NCBI GenBank assembly: GCA_050249415.1
Contig: JBFWQO010000009.1
Location: 133,653-197,652 of the forward strand
Origin: CADEFQ01 sp050249415
Lineage (GTDB): Bacteria; Pseudomonadota; Gammaproteobacteria; Steroidobacterales; Steroidobacteraceae
Length of the DNA stretch: 64,000 nucleotides
Direction of reading: 5' to 3'
Made by a program: the position numbers and the translations under genes. Under the pieces are notes generated by a model that did not search any database, was not told the origin of the DNA, and was given only the letters and a program-made list of their open reading frames with translations. Positions 16,605 to 25,274 of this stretch are shown in pieces. Within the stretch, counting starts at the first letter, position 1, and each line of letters opens with the position of its first letter.

Positions 16605-17801
16605 TCAGTTGTTCGACCAGCGCGGCAGGCCGAGGCCCTGCTGCGCGATGATCTTGCGGTTGAGATCCATGCCACCGCCGCCGGAGAGTTCGTGGCCCGC
16701 CCAGCCGTATTCGGCCGCCCACCAGCCGTCGAGGGGCGCGCCCGGGCTTCCTGCCGTGAGTGGCCCGTGCGAGCGCATGATGTCGAGCGCGAGATTCGCC
16801 TTCTCCCAGCTCAGCATGGCGCGGTACATCTTGCAGGCCGATGCTTCGAGCGTCGGGATGTAGTCCTTGTCGGCCGCCCGCGCGCCCGCGATCAGCTGCA
16901 GCATCTTGCCGCCCGCGATCTTCACGTGCATGTTCGCGAGTGACTGGCGCGCCACCGGATCATCCGCCACCCGTTGCCCGTCGATCTCCGCGCTCCGCGC
17001 CCATTGCACCAGGCGCTCGAACGGCTCGCTCACCGCCTTGAAGTTGATCATCGTCATGCGCTCACGCGAAAGCGCCTCCATGAGATGCTGCCAACCGTGC
17101 CCGCGCCGGCCCACGAGGTATCGCTTCGGCACGCGCACCTCGTCCAGGAACACCTCACAGGTCTGGATGCCGTTCATCATCTCGAAGACCTGGATCGAGA
17201 TGCCGGGCAGGTTCGACTTCATCAGGACGATGCTGAGCCCCTTGTGGCGCACCGACCCGCGCTCGGAACGCACCAGGGTCCACAGGTAGTCGGAAGTGTC
17301 GGCGCAGGTGATGAACCGTTTCTGCCCGGTGACGATGAAGTCGTCACCGTCGTCCACGGCCTGCGTGCGGATGCTCGCGATGTCGTTGCCCGAATCCGGC
17401 TCGCTGTAGGCGATGGCGAAGCGCAACTCCGCCTGCAGCATGCGCGGCAGGAACTCCCGCTTCAATTCGGCGGAACCGGCCTGCAGCAGCGTGTTGCCGA
17501 TGATGCCGATGATGTAGGTGACCGTGAGGGCAATGCCCTCGAAGCCGGCGTGGTGCAGCTCGTCGATCAGGATGTACTCGACCATGGGTACGCGCTCACC
17601 GCCCTGCCCACCGTACTCCTGCGGGAAAGCAGCCCCCAGCCATCCCTTCTGCGCCATCTTCTTCAGGACTGCCATTTCGAGGGGCACGTGTTCGGCGTGG
17701 ATTTCGTGGAAGCCCTCGAGTTCGCGCGGGCAGTGCTCGGCGATGAAACGGCGCACGTCCAGGCGAAACTGCTGCTCTTCCTGCGTGTAGCGGAAATCCA
17801 T
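16605..17801 (-). CDS. acyl-CoA dehydrogenase subunit (partner)
   Basis: A 398-residue acyl-CoA dehydrogenase beginning MDFRYTQEEQQFRLDVRRFI. It has the FAD-pocket stretch RFAIAYSEPDSGNDIASIRT and VTGQKRFITCAD. Near the C-terminus the normal GG(T/S)xEIxRN stretch is replaced by SGGGGMDLNRKIIAQQG. Paired with the next gene it gives the two-gene FadE arrangement (ChsE1/ChsE2-like) of igr operons. I chose ATG 17801, preceded by TGGAGA; an ATG at 17816 is also possible. A 21-bp partly palindromic site lies 56 bp upstream. Confidence 0.9.
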   Translation of the reverse strand: MDFRYTQEEQQFRLDVRRFIAEHCPRELEGFHEIHAEHVPLEMAVLKKMAQKGWLGAAFPQEYGGQGGERVPMVEYILIDELHHAGFEGIALTVTYIIGIIGNTLLQAGSAELKREFLPRMLQAELRFAIAYSEPDSGNDIASIRTQAVDDGDDFIVTGQKRFITCADTSDYLWTLVRSERGSVRHKGLSIVLMKSNLPGISIQVFEMMNGIQTCEVFLDEVRVPKRYLVGRRGHGWQHLMEALSRERMTMINFKAVSEPFERLVQWARSAEIDGQRVADDPVARQSLANMHVKIAGGKMLQLIAGARAADKDYIPTLEASACKMYRAMLSWEKANLALDIMRSHGPLTAGSPGAPLDGWWAAEYGWAGHELSGGGGMDLNRKIIAQQGLGLPRWSNN

Positions 17802-17857
17802 CGGGCGACTCTCCATCAGGCGCAAGTGGCAGGCTACGTGCCGATGCGGGGAGCCGT

Positions 17858-17878
17858 CATCATCCCCTTGGATGACGC
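17858..17878. promoter_or_regulatory. candidate operator upstream of the igr-like segment
   Basis: The sequence CATCATCC-CCTT-GGATGACGC holds the inverted repeat TCATCC/GGATGA with a 4-bp centre. It matches the site at 25183-25203 at 17 of 21 positions, and both sit 50-56 bp upstream of a minus-strand start codon. This copy overlaps the hydrolase stop codon at 17860, so it could drive an internal promoter for the acyl-CoA dehydrogenase segment. Regulator unknown. Confidence 0.5.
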
Positions 17879-19653
17879 GCGCGCTCGCCGCTCCCGCTAT
17901 TCGCGCCTTCGCACGCAACGATCGGCAGGGTCAGGCACGACGGACGCAGCGCATCGTGGAAGACCTGCTGCACCGCCTTGCGGGCATCGGCAGCGCTGCC
18001 GAGTGCGGGGGTCACGCGGGAGTTCAGGTTGCGGTCGAAGCGCGGGAAGTTGCTGCTCGAGATCTCGAGGCGGATGCAGTGCCGGGGCTGGAAGGTGTGC
18101 GCCACATCCCACAGGTCGATCGTGAACTCGGTCGGCCGGCCTGGCTCGAGGAACTCGGCGTGCTCGCGGCTGCTGCGATAGCGCGCGCGCACGATACCCT
18201 CGGCGATGTTGGCGCAGTAGCCGTCCGGCTCGACATCGACGAGCTTGGCCGTGAAGTCGGTGTCCTCGGCGCTGCTGCTGGCGTGGAGCGTGACCGTGAC
18301 GGGGCCGGCGATGGCGAGGGGTTCGGCGAGCCGCGCGCTGGTGTATACGAGGATGTCCGGGCGCGTCTCGACCTCGGCCTGGTCCTCCACACCCGTGGGC
18401 ACGCCGATCATGCTGCGCCCGCCGCGGGTCGGCACCGGGTCGAGCGGATCGTAGACGAAGCTGTCGCGCGGCTCGCTCGCCGGCGGCGCAAGGTCGAGCG
18501 TGCCATCGCCCATGCGGGTGTTGGCACGCCCGGCGCTGTGCAGGTAGTAGCGCGTGGGCGCATGCGGAGGCGGCCAGGACCGGGCCTCTTTCCAGACGTT
18601 CTCGCCCATCTGGTAGTAACGCACGCCGTTGTCGGGCAGCACCTTCAGCGGCTCGCCACGCAGCCAGTGGTCGAACCAGCCGAGCGCCAGGCTGCCGAGC
18701 AGTTCGGGGCCCGTGAATACATCTGGGCCGAAATCCCGCTGCCCGGCGCAGGTAGCGCGCTTGTTGTAGTAGGCGCTGTGGTCCCAGGGGCCGAGGATCA
18801 GGCGATGCTTGTCGCGCACGGCCGGGTCGCTGCGCTCGGCCAGCGCCCGCGCAAAGTCCAGATGCCCGCGCAGGCAGGTGTCGTACCACGAAGTCATGTG
18901 CAGCACCGGTACGTTGACGCGCTCTGCGCGCGGTATCGCATCGGCCTCGCGCCAGTACTCGTCATAGCTCGGGTGCGACAGCCACTCGCGCCAATACGGT
19001 GCCGCCCCGTTCTGGAAGGGCGGAAAGTCGATCAGCGGCAGGAAGCTCGCCGAGCCATTCATGTCGCGCGAAGCCTCCGCGAGCTTGCGCAGCGCCTCCT
19101 GTTCGGCCTCGGGCGGGAGACCCAGCCGCGGGATCGTGTCGGTGGCGAGCGCCGTCCAGATCCAGGACATCTGGAACCCGAGCTCCAGAGCCCCGTTCGA
19201 GTAGGTCCAGCCCGACGTGTAATCCGTGGCCGTCTCGTACGCGAACACCGCCTTCAGCCGCGGCGGAGCGGCCACGGCGCCCTGGATCGCCATCGTTCCG
19301 AGTGCGCACGCTCCGTAGAGCCCGACGTCGCCGTTGGACCAGGGCTGCGTGCCCGCCCACTCGACGGTGTCCCAGGCATCCTCACGGATCTGCGTGTACG
19401 GGCGCCAGGTGCCTTCCGACCCTGACCGCCCGCGCACTTCCTGCACCACGACGACATAACCGCGCTGCACCGCGATCAGCGGGCTGAAGATGAGTTCGTG
19501 CACGACGAGGAACTGGTCGTTGTTGTAGACGTGGCCGTTCACCAGCACCGGATGGCGCTCGTCGTCGGCCGGGCGATAGATGTCCACTGCCACCCGCACG
19601 CCATCGCGCATCGGCACCATCACGTCACGCTCGATCAGAATATTGCCCGCCAT
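17860..19653 (-). CDS. CocE/NonD-type acyl hydrolase with Cys in the nucleophile position
   Basis: A 597-residue CocE/X-Pro-dipeptidase-like hydrolase: an alpha/beta hydrolase domain (residues ~1-330, beginning ERDVMVPMRDGVRVAVDIY), an inserted cap, and a C-terminal jelly-roll (AGPVTVTLHASSSAEDTDF). The acid (SWYDTCLRG) and His (LGPWDHS) are conserved. The nucleophile elbow, GxSYxG in the family, reads GACALG, with a TGC codon where Ser is expected. The enzyme may therefore be a Cys hydrolase, an altered thioesterase, or inactive. No signal peptide at the chosen ATG 19653. It follows the PPOX gene by 8 bp. Confidence 0.88.
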   Translation of the reverse strand: MAGNILIERDVMVPMRDGVRVAVDIYRPADDERHPVLVNGHVYNNDQFLVVHELIFSPLIAVQRGYVVVVQEVRGRSGSEGTWRPYTQIREDAWDTVEWAGTQPWSNGDVGLYGACALGTMAIQGAVAAPPRLKAVFAYETATDYTSGWTYSNGALELGFQMSWIWTALATDTIPRLGLPPEAEQEALRKLAEASRDMNGSASFLPLIDFPPFQNGAAPYWREWLSHPSYDEYWREADAIPRAERVNVPVLHMTSWYDTCLRGHLDFARALAERSDPAVRDKHRLILGPWDHSAYYNKRATCAGQRDFGPDVFTGPELLGSLALGWFDHWLRGEPLKVLPDNGVRYYQMGENVWKEARSWPPPHAPTRYYLHSAGRANTRMGDGTLDLAPPASEPRDSFVYDPLDPVPTRGGRSMIGVPTGVEDQAEVETRPDILVYTSARLAEPLAIAGPVTVTLHASSSAEDTDFTAKLVDVEPDGYCANIAEGIVRARYRSSREHAEFLEPGRPTEFTIDLWDVAHTFQPRHCIRLEISSSNFPRFDRNLNSRVTPALGSAADARKAVQQVFHDALRPSCLTLPIVACEGANSGSGERARHPRG

Positions 19654-19661
19654 GATCTGCC

Positions 19662-20030
19662 TCAGGACTTGCCCCGGTCCGGCGCATCGAACGAATATTC
19701 GTCGGCGCCCAGGTAGTGCCGCCCGATCGAATTGATGAACGAGCGATCGGCGTCGTCGCGCAACTCCGCGATGCCTCGTACCTCGACGTAGCGATCCGGA
19801 TTGTTGCGGTGGGGGATCGACATCGCGACGCGCGGGTCGTGCACGAGATTGCGATACTTCCGGCGCGCCTTCACCGTGCTCACCCGCACGTGCTTGCCGT
19901 CCCACATCAGACTCACCGGATTGACCGATAGCCGGCCGTCGGGGCGGATCGTCGCGATGTGGCCGATCGGCCGATCGGTCAGGATGTCGTGGCACGAAGC
20001 CGGAATCGGCCTGGTTTCCCTGGAGATCAT
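19662..20030 (-). CDS. PPOX-class flavin/F420-binding oxidoreductase
   Basis: A 122-residue split-barrel protein of the pyridoxamine-phosphate-oxidase-like superfamily: IGHIATIRPDGRLSVNPV, then HVRVSTVKARRKYRNLVHDP and VEVRGIAELRDD. The short form resembles F420-dependent TIGR03618-type enzymes, though FMN is also possible. It may reduce a flavin or a substrate double bond. The gene sits 3 bp after the KstD-like gene, so it may work with that dehydrogenase (inference). Confidence 0.82.
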   Translation of the reverse strand: MISRETRPIPASCHDILTDRPIGHIATIRPDGRLSVNPVSLMWDGKHVRVSTVKARRKYRNLVHDPRVAMSIPHRNNPDRYVEVRGIAELRDDADRSFINSIGRHYLGADEYSFDAPDRGKS

Positions 20031-20033
20031 GAG

Positions 20034-21725
20034 TTACATCTCTTGCATTGCATGACGCGCCGCGATGTAGCCGAAGGTCGTCGCCGGTCCCAGTGTGGAT
20101 CCGGGGCCCGGGTAGGTCCCCGCGATCGCCGACGCGGAGCAATTGCCGACCGCGTACAAGCCGGGGATCACGCCGGCATCTTCGGTCATGACCTGCGCAT
20201 GGATGTCGGTCTCGAGCCCGCCGGTCGTGCCGAGGTCACCCGGATAAATCGCCATCGCATAGAACGGCGCCGTCTCGATCGGCCCGAGCGTCGGATTGGG
20301 TTCGACCGCCGGGTCTCCGTAGAAGCGCTCATAGGCGCCGTCACCCCGGTGGAAGTCGAGATCGACGCCCGTGCGGGCGTACTGGTTCACTTTCGCGGCC
20401 GTGGCCCTCAGGCCTTCGGCATCGACCTCGATGAGCCGTGCGAGTTCATCCAGCGTATCGGCCTTCGCCATGAAGCTTCGCAACCGCCGCGGCACCATCC
20501 AGTCCGGCTGCGCGCTCGAGGGCAGCAAGGGGCCGAACGGATATTTCCTGCGAAAGCTCGCGTCGCAAACGAGATACGAGGGAATGGTCGGCGCATCGGG
20601 CCGGTTGCTCGCGTAGATGGCTTCCACGGTGTCGATGTACGGCAGCGCCTCATTGACGAAACGCGCGCCATGGCGGTTCACGATGTAACCGCCGGGCAGC
20701 GTGCGCTCGAACAGGATGGACGCCGGGCTGTCCCAGCCCGGCACCGGGCTCACCGGCATCCAGCAGCAACGCGACATCAGGTTGATCTTCGCGCCCGCGG
20801 ACTGACCGAGCGACAGCGCATCGCCCGTGTTGTGCCGATTGCCGACTGTCCAGGCGGCATCGGTCGGCTGCGGCAGGTAACGCTCGCGCAGCGTCTGGTT
20901 GGCCTCGAAGCCGCCCGACGCCAGAATGACGCCGCATCGCGCGCGGATGCGCAGCGCGTGCCCGCCGCGTTCGGCCACGACACCGACGACGCGCCCGCCC
21001 TCGCTGACCAGTTTGCGCGCCGGCGTGCCGAGCCACAGCGGCAGCTCGCGATCCATCAGCGAGCGGCGCAGTGAGCCGACGAGCGCCGCCCCGGCGGAGA
21101 GGTCGCGGCAACGCCGCGACCTGAATCGCCACGGCAGGTCGAACCAGTACCTGCCGAAGATCTTCAGCAGGTTCTTCGCCCAGCCGGGATTGCGGCAGAG
21201 CATGTCGTGCGCGTCGTTCAGCGTGACGTTGTAGCGGCCCATCATCACGGTGCCGGCATAGGTCACCATCCGCAGGATCTCGTCGCCCAGCGGGCGCGCA
21301 TCGAAATAAGTTGACTCGATGCCCCGGCCACCGCCGCGCCAGCCAGGCTGGTCGGGATAGTAGTCGGGATAGGTCGGCATGCACTGCGGCCGAAAGCGCG
21401 TGTGTTCCGCGAGGTATCGCAGCATCCGCGGCGCCTGCGTGACGAAGGCCAGCAGCCGTCCTTCGGGCTCGATGCCCCGGGTCACCGCTTTCAGGTAATC
21501 CATCGCGGCGTTCGGGTTGTCCTCGATGCCCGCGGCGCGCATCAAGTGATTGTCCGGGATCCACAGGCCTCCGCCCGACTTGGCGGACGACCCGCCATAG
21601 AGGTCGCTCTTCTCGATGAGCAGCGTGCGGGCTCCGCGGTCGTGCGCGGTGAGGGCGGCCACCATGCCGCCCGCCCCGGACCCGATCACCAGCACGTCGA
21701 CGGCATGGTCCCAGCCCGCGTTCAT
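20034..21725 (-). CDS. KstD-like FAD-dependent 3-ketosteroid dehydrogenase family protein
   Basis: A 563-residue flavoprotein of the 3-ketosteroid-delta1-dehydrogenase/fumarate-reductase group. It has the FAD dinucleotide site VLVIGSGAGGMVAAL near the start, SSAKSGGGLWIP, and a C-terminal GLYAVGNCSAS ... TYPGPGSTLGPATTFGY stretch. In that stretch Tyr538 and Gly542 match the Y-x3-G of known KstD active sites (Tyr487/Gly491 in Rhodococcus). It should desaturate ring A of a 3-ketosteroid or similar ring ketone. ATG 21725 has a GAGGAG site at good spacing; a GTG 6 bp upstream is possible. The amidohydrolase gene lies 9 bp upstream. Confidence 0.87.
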   Translation of the reverse strand: MNAGWDHAVDVLVIGSGAGGMVAALTAHDRGARTLLIEKSDLYGGSSAKSGGGLWIPDNHLMRAAGIEDNPNAAMDYLKAVTRGIEPEGRLLAFVTQAPRMLRYLAEHTRFRPQCMPTYPDYYPDQPGWRGGGRGIESTYFDARPLGDEILRMVTYAGTVMMGRYNVTLNDAHDMLCRNPGWAKNLLKIFGRYWFDLPWRFRSRRCRDLSAGAALVGSLRRSLMDRELPLWLGTPARKLVSEGGRVVGVVAERGGHALRIRARCGVILASGGFEANQTLRERYLPQPTDAAWTVGNRHNTGDALSLGQSAGAKINLMSRCCWMPVSPVPGWDSPASILFERTLPGGYIVNRHGARFVNEALPYIDTVEAIYASNRPDAPTIPSYLVCDASFRRKYPFGPLLPSSAQPDWMVPRRLRSFMAKADTLDELARLIEVDAEGLRATAAKVNQYARTGVDLDFHRGDGAYERFYGDPAVEPNPTLGPIETAPFYAMAIYPGDLGTTGGLETDIHAQVMTEDAGVIPGLYAVGNCSASAIAGTYPGPGSTLGPATTFGYIAARHAMQEM

Positions 21726-21734
21726 CGACACTCC

Positions 21735-22712
21735 TCAGGCCGGCTTGCGCGCACGTTTCTTGGGCTCGATGCCCAGCAGCTTCGCCATGTTGAGCCCGAA
21801 GATCTTCGCCCGGTCCTCGTCCGTGATGTAACGATAGCCCCAGCCGCGGTGCCCCTCTTCGTCGATCTGGAAAGTGTGGAACGGCTCGACGCATTCCTTC
21901 ATGCCTGCGCCGTTCGTATCGCTGCCCCACACGATCTTGTCGGCGGTGGCATAGAGCATCGCTTCGCCGATCAACTCCTGGAACAGCTTCGGCCGCCAGG
22001 TCGCCGTATGGTTCAGGAAGCTCACGCTGATGTGGAGGTTCGGGAACGTCGCCGCGAGGTGATTCAGCTCGCGATGGTGTGGCCAGCCGAAATGGAATGC
22101 GACGATGCGCAGGTCGTAGAAGTCGTAGAGGACATCTTCCAGCAGGGCCGGGTGGCAGAACTTGTTGCGGCCCCCGTAGATGTAGCCCGTCCCGGTGTGG
22201 ACCTGCATGACGAGATTCAGCTCCTGCGCCTTCTCGAAGAACGGCCACAGGCGCTTGTCGTTGATGTAAGTGTCCTCGGGACAATAAAACTTGAAGACCT
22301 TGACGCCGTACTCCTTCGCCATGAATTCCATTTCCAGGATGGCCTCCGGGACACCCCGCTGGATGATCGGGCCGAAGTTGGGACACATGATGAAGCGGTC
22401 CGGGTACTTCTCCACTCCGGTCAGCATCCAGGCGTTGGTGGACAGCGGCGTGGTGCCGCCGGTGCAGAACAGGAAACTTTCCGGGATGACACACGCGAGA
22501 TCCGTGCCCGATGCATCCATGTTGCGGATCATCTTCTCGAACGGCCCCGCACCGTCGTCCTCCATGGACGGGAACTCCGCCATCACGGGCCGGATACAGC
22601 CTTGCAGCGAATGCATGAACCGCTGCATGCCCGGGTATGGCGCCAGCTGGTGCCACATGGCCGCCGCGATCGGATGCGTCTCGGTATCGATGATGAAATA
22701 GTCTTTCGACAT
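21735..22712 (-). CDS. amidohydrolase-2 family metal hydrolase/decarboxylase
   Basis: A 325-residue TIM-barrel amidohydrolase of the ACMSD-like group. The N-terminal metal motif is changed to IIDTETHP instead of HxH. Later marks are MQVHTG, IVAFHFGWPHHREL and the closing metal Asp in VWGSDTNG. Such enzymes decarboxylate or hydrolyse aromatic or beta-keto acids. I chose ATG 22712, which has GAGGAG upstream. It is the second gene of the operon, 11 bp after the molybdenum hydroxylase subunit. Substrate unknown. Confidence 0.85.
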   Translation of the reverse strand: MSKDYFIIDTETHPIAAAMWHQLAPYPGMQRFMHSLQGCIRPVMAEFPSMEDDGAGPFEKMIRNMDASGTDLACVIPESFLFCTGGTTPLSTNAWMLTGVEKYPDRFIMCPNFGPIIQRGVPEAILEMEFMAKEYGVKVFKFYCPEDTYINDKRLWPFFEKAQELNLVMQVHTGTGYIYGGRNKFCHPALLEDVLYDFYDLRIVAFHFGWPHHRELNHLAATFPNLHISVSFLNHTATWRPKLFQELIGEAMLYATADKIVWGSDTNGAGMKECVEPFHTFQIDEEGHRGWGYRYITDEDRAKIFGLNMAKLLGIEPKKRARKPA

Positions 22713-22723
22713 GGGATGACTCC

Positions 22724-25132
22724 TCAGTTCGTCCGGCCGTGCAGCAGCTTCCACACGCGATGCGGCGAGGCCGGGACTTCACGTGCCAGCAACCCGAGAG
22801 GCGCGAGCGCATCGTTGACGGCACACATGACGGCCGCCGGCGCCGTGTGCAGCGCCCCCTCCCCGCAGCCCTTCGCGCCGAGGGGCGCCACCGGCGATGG
22901 CGTCACCAGCGCGAACTTCTCTGTCATCGGGACTTCATCCAGGGTCGGCAGCAGGTAATCGACGAAGGTCGTCGATCGCGGCTGGCCGTCGGCTGCGTAG
23001 GCGTACTCCTCGAGCAGCGCGGCGCCGACACCCTGCGCCACGCCGCCCTGCGTCAGGCCTGCCACCGTGGCCGGATTGAGTCGCGTGCCGCAGTCGTCGA
23101 CCACGACATACTTGAGGATCGACACACGCCCGGTGTCGCGATCTATCTCGATCATCACGACGTGACAGGCGTTGGCGGCCGTCAGGTAGCTCTTCGCGCG
23201 TCCCTCTCCATCGATCGGCTGGCGGCCCTGCGCCGTCCACACCCCGCTCGCCTCGAGCCCCATCTCCATGCCCGGCGGCAGCAGGTCACTGCGGGCATGC
23301 GCGACACCTGCAATCTCCGCGAGACTCAGCCCGCTCACGGGGTGGGCGGTGATCTGCGCCCTGCCGTCGACGAACTCGAGTCGCTCCGCGGGTGTCTGCA
23401 GCAATCCGGAGGCAATCGCGATGATCTTCCTGCGCAGCTTGGCGGCGGCGAGCATGGTGGCGCCCGCGATGGCCACCCCGAGTCGGCTGCCGCCCGGCCC
23501 GAACGACGGCGGAGCACCCAGCGTGCTCAGCGGCACGACCTCGATATCGTTCAGCCCGGTGCCGAAGTAGTCGGCGAGCAGCTGCGCAATGACCGTGTAC
23601 TGCCCCTGCCCTTCGCTGGTGAAGCCGACCCGCGCGGTGATCCGGCCGAACGCATCGATCGAGACGGTGATGCCCTCCGGAATGCCGATGGCCTGCGTGC
23701 CGACGATCGCGTAGGCGTTCCAGTCGAACACGCCCGGCTCGACCGTGTTGGCAATGCCGATGCCCACGAGGCGCCCCTCCGACCTCGCGCGCGTCTGCAA
23801 TTCGCGCAACCCGGCATAGCCTGCAATCTCGAGCGCCTTGTCGAGCGCGGCTTCGTACTCGCCGCTGTCGTACTCGTTGCCGCTCGGAATGGTGTAGGGA
23901 AACTGTTCCGGGCGAATGTAGTTGCGGCGGCGCATCTCCGCCGGGTCGAGCCCGAGACCGCGCGCCGCGCAGTCCATCATCTGCTCCAGCACGAAGAAGT
24001 GTGGCGGCGGGCCCATGCCCCGGTAGGCGCTCGTCGGCACCTTGTTGCTGAGCACGATCGTGAGGTCGTAGGACGCCGCCGGAATCGTGTAGCAGCCGGT
24101 GAAGGCACTGAGCGGCTTGCCGGCACCCAGGGCGCCGAAGTTCTCGCCGCTCGCACCGATATCCTCGATCAGCGTGACGTGAAACGCGGTGACCGAGCCG
24201 TCGTTCATCACCGCGAGGCGCGCCGTGTAGTACCGGTCCCAGGCCTGGCCGGCGCCGCTGGTCAGGTACTCCATGCGGTCTTCGATCCACTTGACGGGCC
24301 GGCCGCCCGCCTTGCGTGACAGCAGGCTCGTGATCACGATGCCGCGCCCGTTTCCCTTGCCGCCGAAGCTGCCGCCGCGCTGCGTGCTCGACAGGTCGAG
24401 CTTGTTCGACGCAAGCCCGAGGGTGCCGGCGGCCCCGGCGGCATACATCAGCGGCGCCTGGATGCTGCCGCGGACCGCGAGCTTGTCGTTCACGGTATCC
24501 CACCTGGAGATGCAGCCGAAGGTTTCGATGGGATTGGCGCCCATGCGATGCCAGCGGAAGTGTTCTGCGTAGACGCGGTCGGCCTTCGCGAAGTGCGCCT
24601 CGACCGGGCCCCACGTGAACGTGCGTTGCAACGCGATGTTGCTGCCGAGTTCCTCGATGACGAGTGGGCCGCCCGCCTTCATGGCCTCGCGCGCATCGAT
24701 CACGGGCGCGATCGGCTCGAGATCGACCTCGATCAGTTCGACGGCGTCCTCCGCGACGTGACGGCTGATCGCCGCGACCGCGGCCACCGGCTCACCGACG
24801 AAATGGACCTTGTCGATCGCCATGCAGTAAGCGCCGGTTCCCTCGGGCGCGCCCACCGAGCGTTGCGTCCACCTGCGGACATCCTCTCCGGTCAGCACGG
24901 CGTAGACGCCCGGCAGTCGCTCGGCCCGGGACGTATTGACGCACCGGATGCGGGCATGCGCGACGCTGCTGTACTTCATCGCACAATGCAGCATCCCGGG
25001 CAGCGCGATGTTGTCGATGAACTCCACGGTGCCCGTGACCAGCGCCGCATCGTCGATGCGCTGCACATCCTTGCCGAGGAAGCGCAGCGAACTGGCGGGA
25101 ATGTCTTCGAGGCGTGGTTCCTGGTGCGTCAT
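22724..25132 (-). CDS. xanthine-dehydrogenase-family molybdenum hydroxylase, large subunit
   Basis: An 802-residue molybdopterin-binding subunit. An N-terminal ald-Xan a/b hammerhead (GKDVQRIDDAALVTGTVEF) is followed by the Mo-binding domains with QRGGSFGGKG, AYRGMGPPP and the catalytic Glu758 in GAKGCGEGA. The active-site loop lacks the form-I CO-dehydrogenase signature, so it is an organic-substrate hydroxylase. It pairs with the FAD and 2Fe-2S subunits encoded divergently from 25275. I chose ATG 25132; an in-frame ATG at 25192 would lie inside the likely operator. First gene of the minus-strand operon. Confidence 0.93.
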   Translation of the reverse strand: MTHQEPRLEDIPASSLRFLGKDVQRIDDAALVTGTVEFIDNIALPGMLHCAMKYSSVAHARIRCVNTSRAERLPGVYAVLTGEDVRRWTQRSVGAPEGTGAYCMAIDKVHFVGEPVAAVAAISRHVAEDAVELIEVDLEPIAPVIDAREAMKAGGPLVIEELGSNIALQRTFTWGPVEAHFAKADRVYAEHFRWHRMGANPIETFGCISRWDTVNDKLAVRGSIQAPLMYAAGAAGTLGLASNKLDLSSTQRGGSFGGKGNGRGIVITSLLSRKAGGRPVKWIEDRMEYLTSGAGQAWDRYYTARLAVMNDGSVTAFHVTLIEDIGASGENFGALGAGKPLSAFTGCYTIPAASYDLTIVLSNKVPTSAYRGMGPPPHFFVLEQMMDCAARGLGLDPAEMRRRNYIRPEQFPYTIPSGNEYDSGEYEAALDKALEIAGYAGLRELQTRARSEGRLVGIGIANTVEPGVFDWNAYAIVGTQAIGIPEGITVSIDAFGRITARVGFTSEGQGQYTVIAQLLADYFGTGLNDIEVVPLSTLGAPPSFGPGGSRLGVAIAGATMLAAAKLRRKIIAIASGLLQTPAERLEFVDGRAQITAHPVSGLSLAEIAGVAHARSDLLPPGMEMGLEASGVWTAQGRQPIDGEGRAKSYLTAANACHVVMIEIDRDTGRVSILKYVVVDDCGTRLNPATVAGLTQGGVAQGVGAALLEEYAYAADGQPRSTTFVDYLLPTLDEVPMTEKFALVTPSPVAPLGAKGCGEGALHTAPAAVMCAVNDALAPLGLLAREVPASPHRVWKLLHGRTN

Positions 25133-25182
25133 CGACTTCGGCCTGGTGACGGAAAATGTTATGAACCCCTCCGGAGGCGACG

Positions 25183-25203
25183 CATCATCCATATTGATGA
25201 CGC
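25183..25203. promoter_or_regulatory. candidate operator in the divergent promoter region
   Basis: CATCATCC-ATAT-TGATGACGC lies in the 142-bp region between the divergent large-subunit and FAD-subunit genes of the molybdenum hydroxylase. It holds the inverted repeat TCATC/GATGA and matches the site at 17858-17878 at 17 of 21 positions with the same distance (~50 bp) to a minus-strand start. A common regulator for both segments is inferred. Confidence 0.5.
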
Positions 25204-25274
25204 ACCCGGGGCGCGTTCGTCGTACAACTCCTCACCAGGCAGCAGTGCAATCCGGGCGAATCGACAGCACGCAG

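Noticed and set aside
20650..22824. 724-codon minus-strand open frame spanning amidohydrolase and KstD-like genes
   Set aside because: It is a shifted frame of two well-supported genes and has no motif of its own.
22724..25132. form-I carbon monoxide dehydrogenase
   Set aside because: The Cys-containing form-I active-site loop is absent (AYRGMGPPP instead), so a general molybdenum hydroxylase is called.
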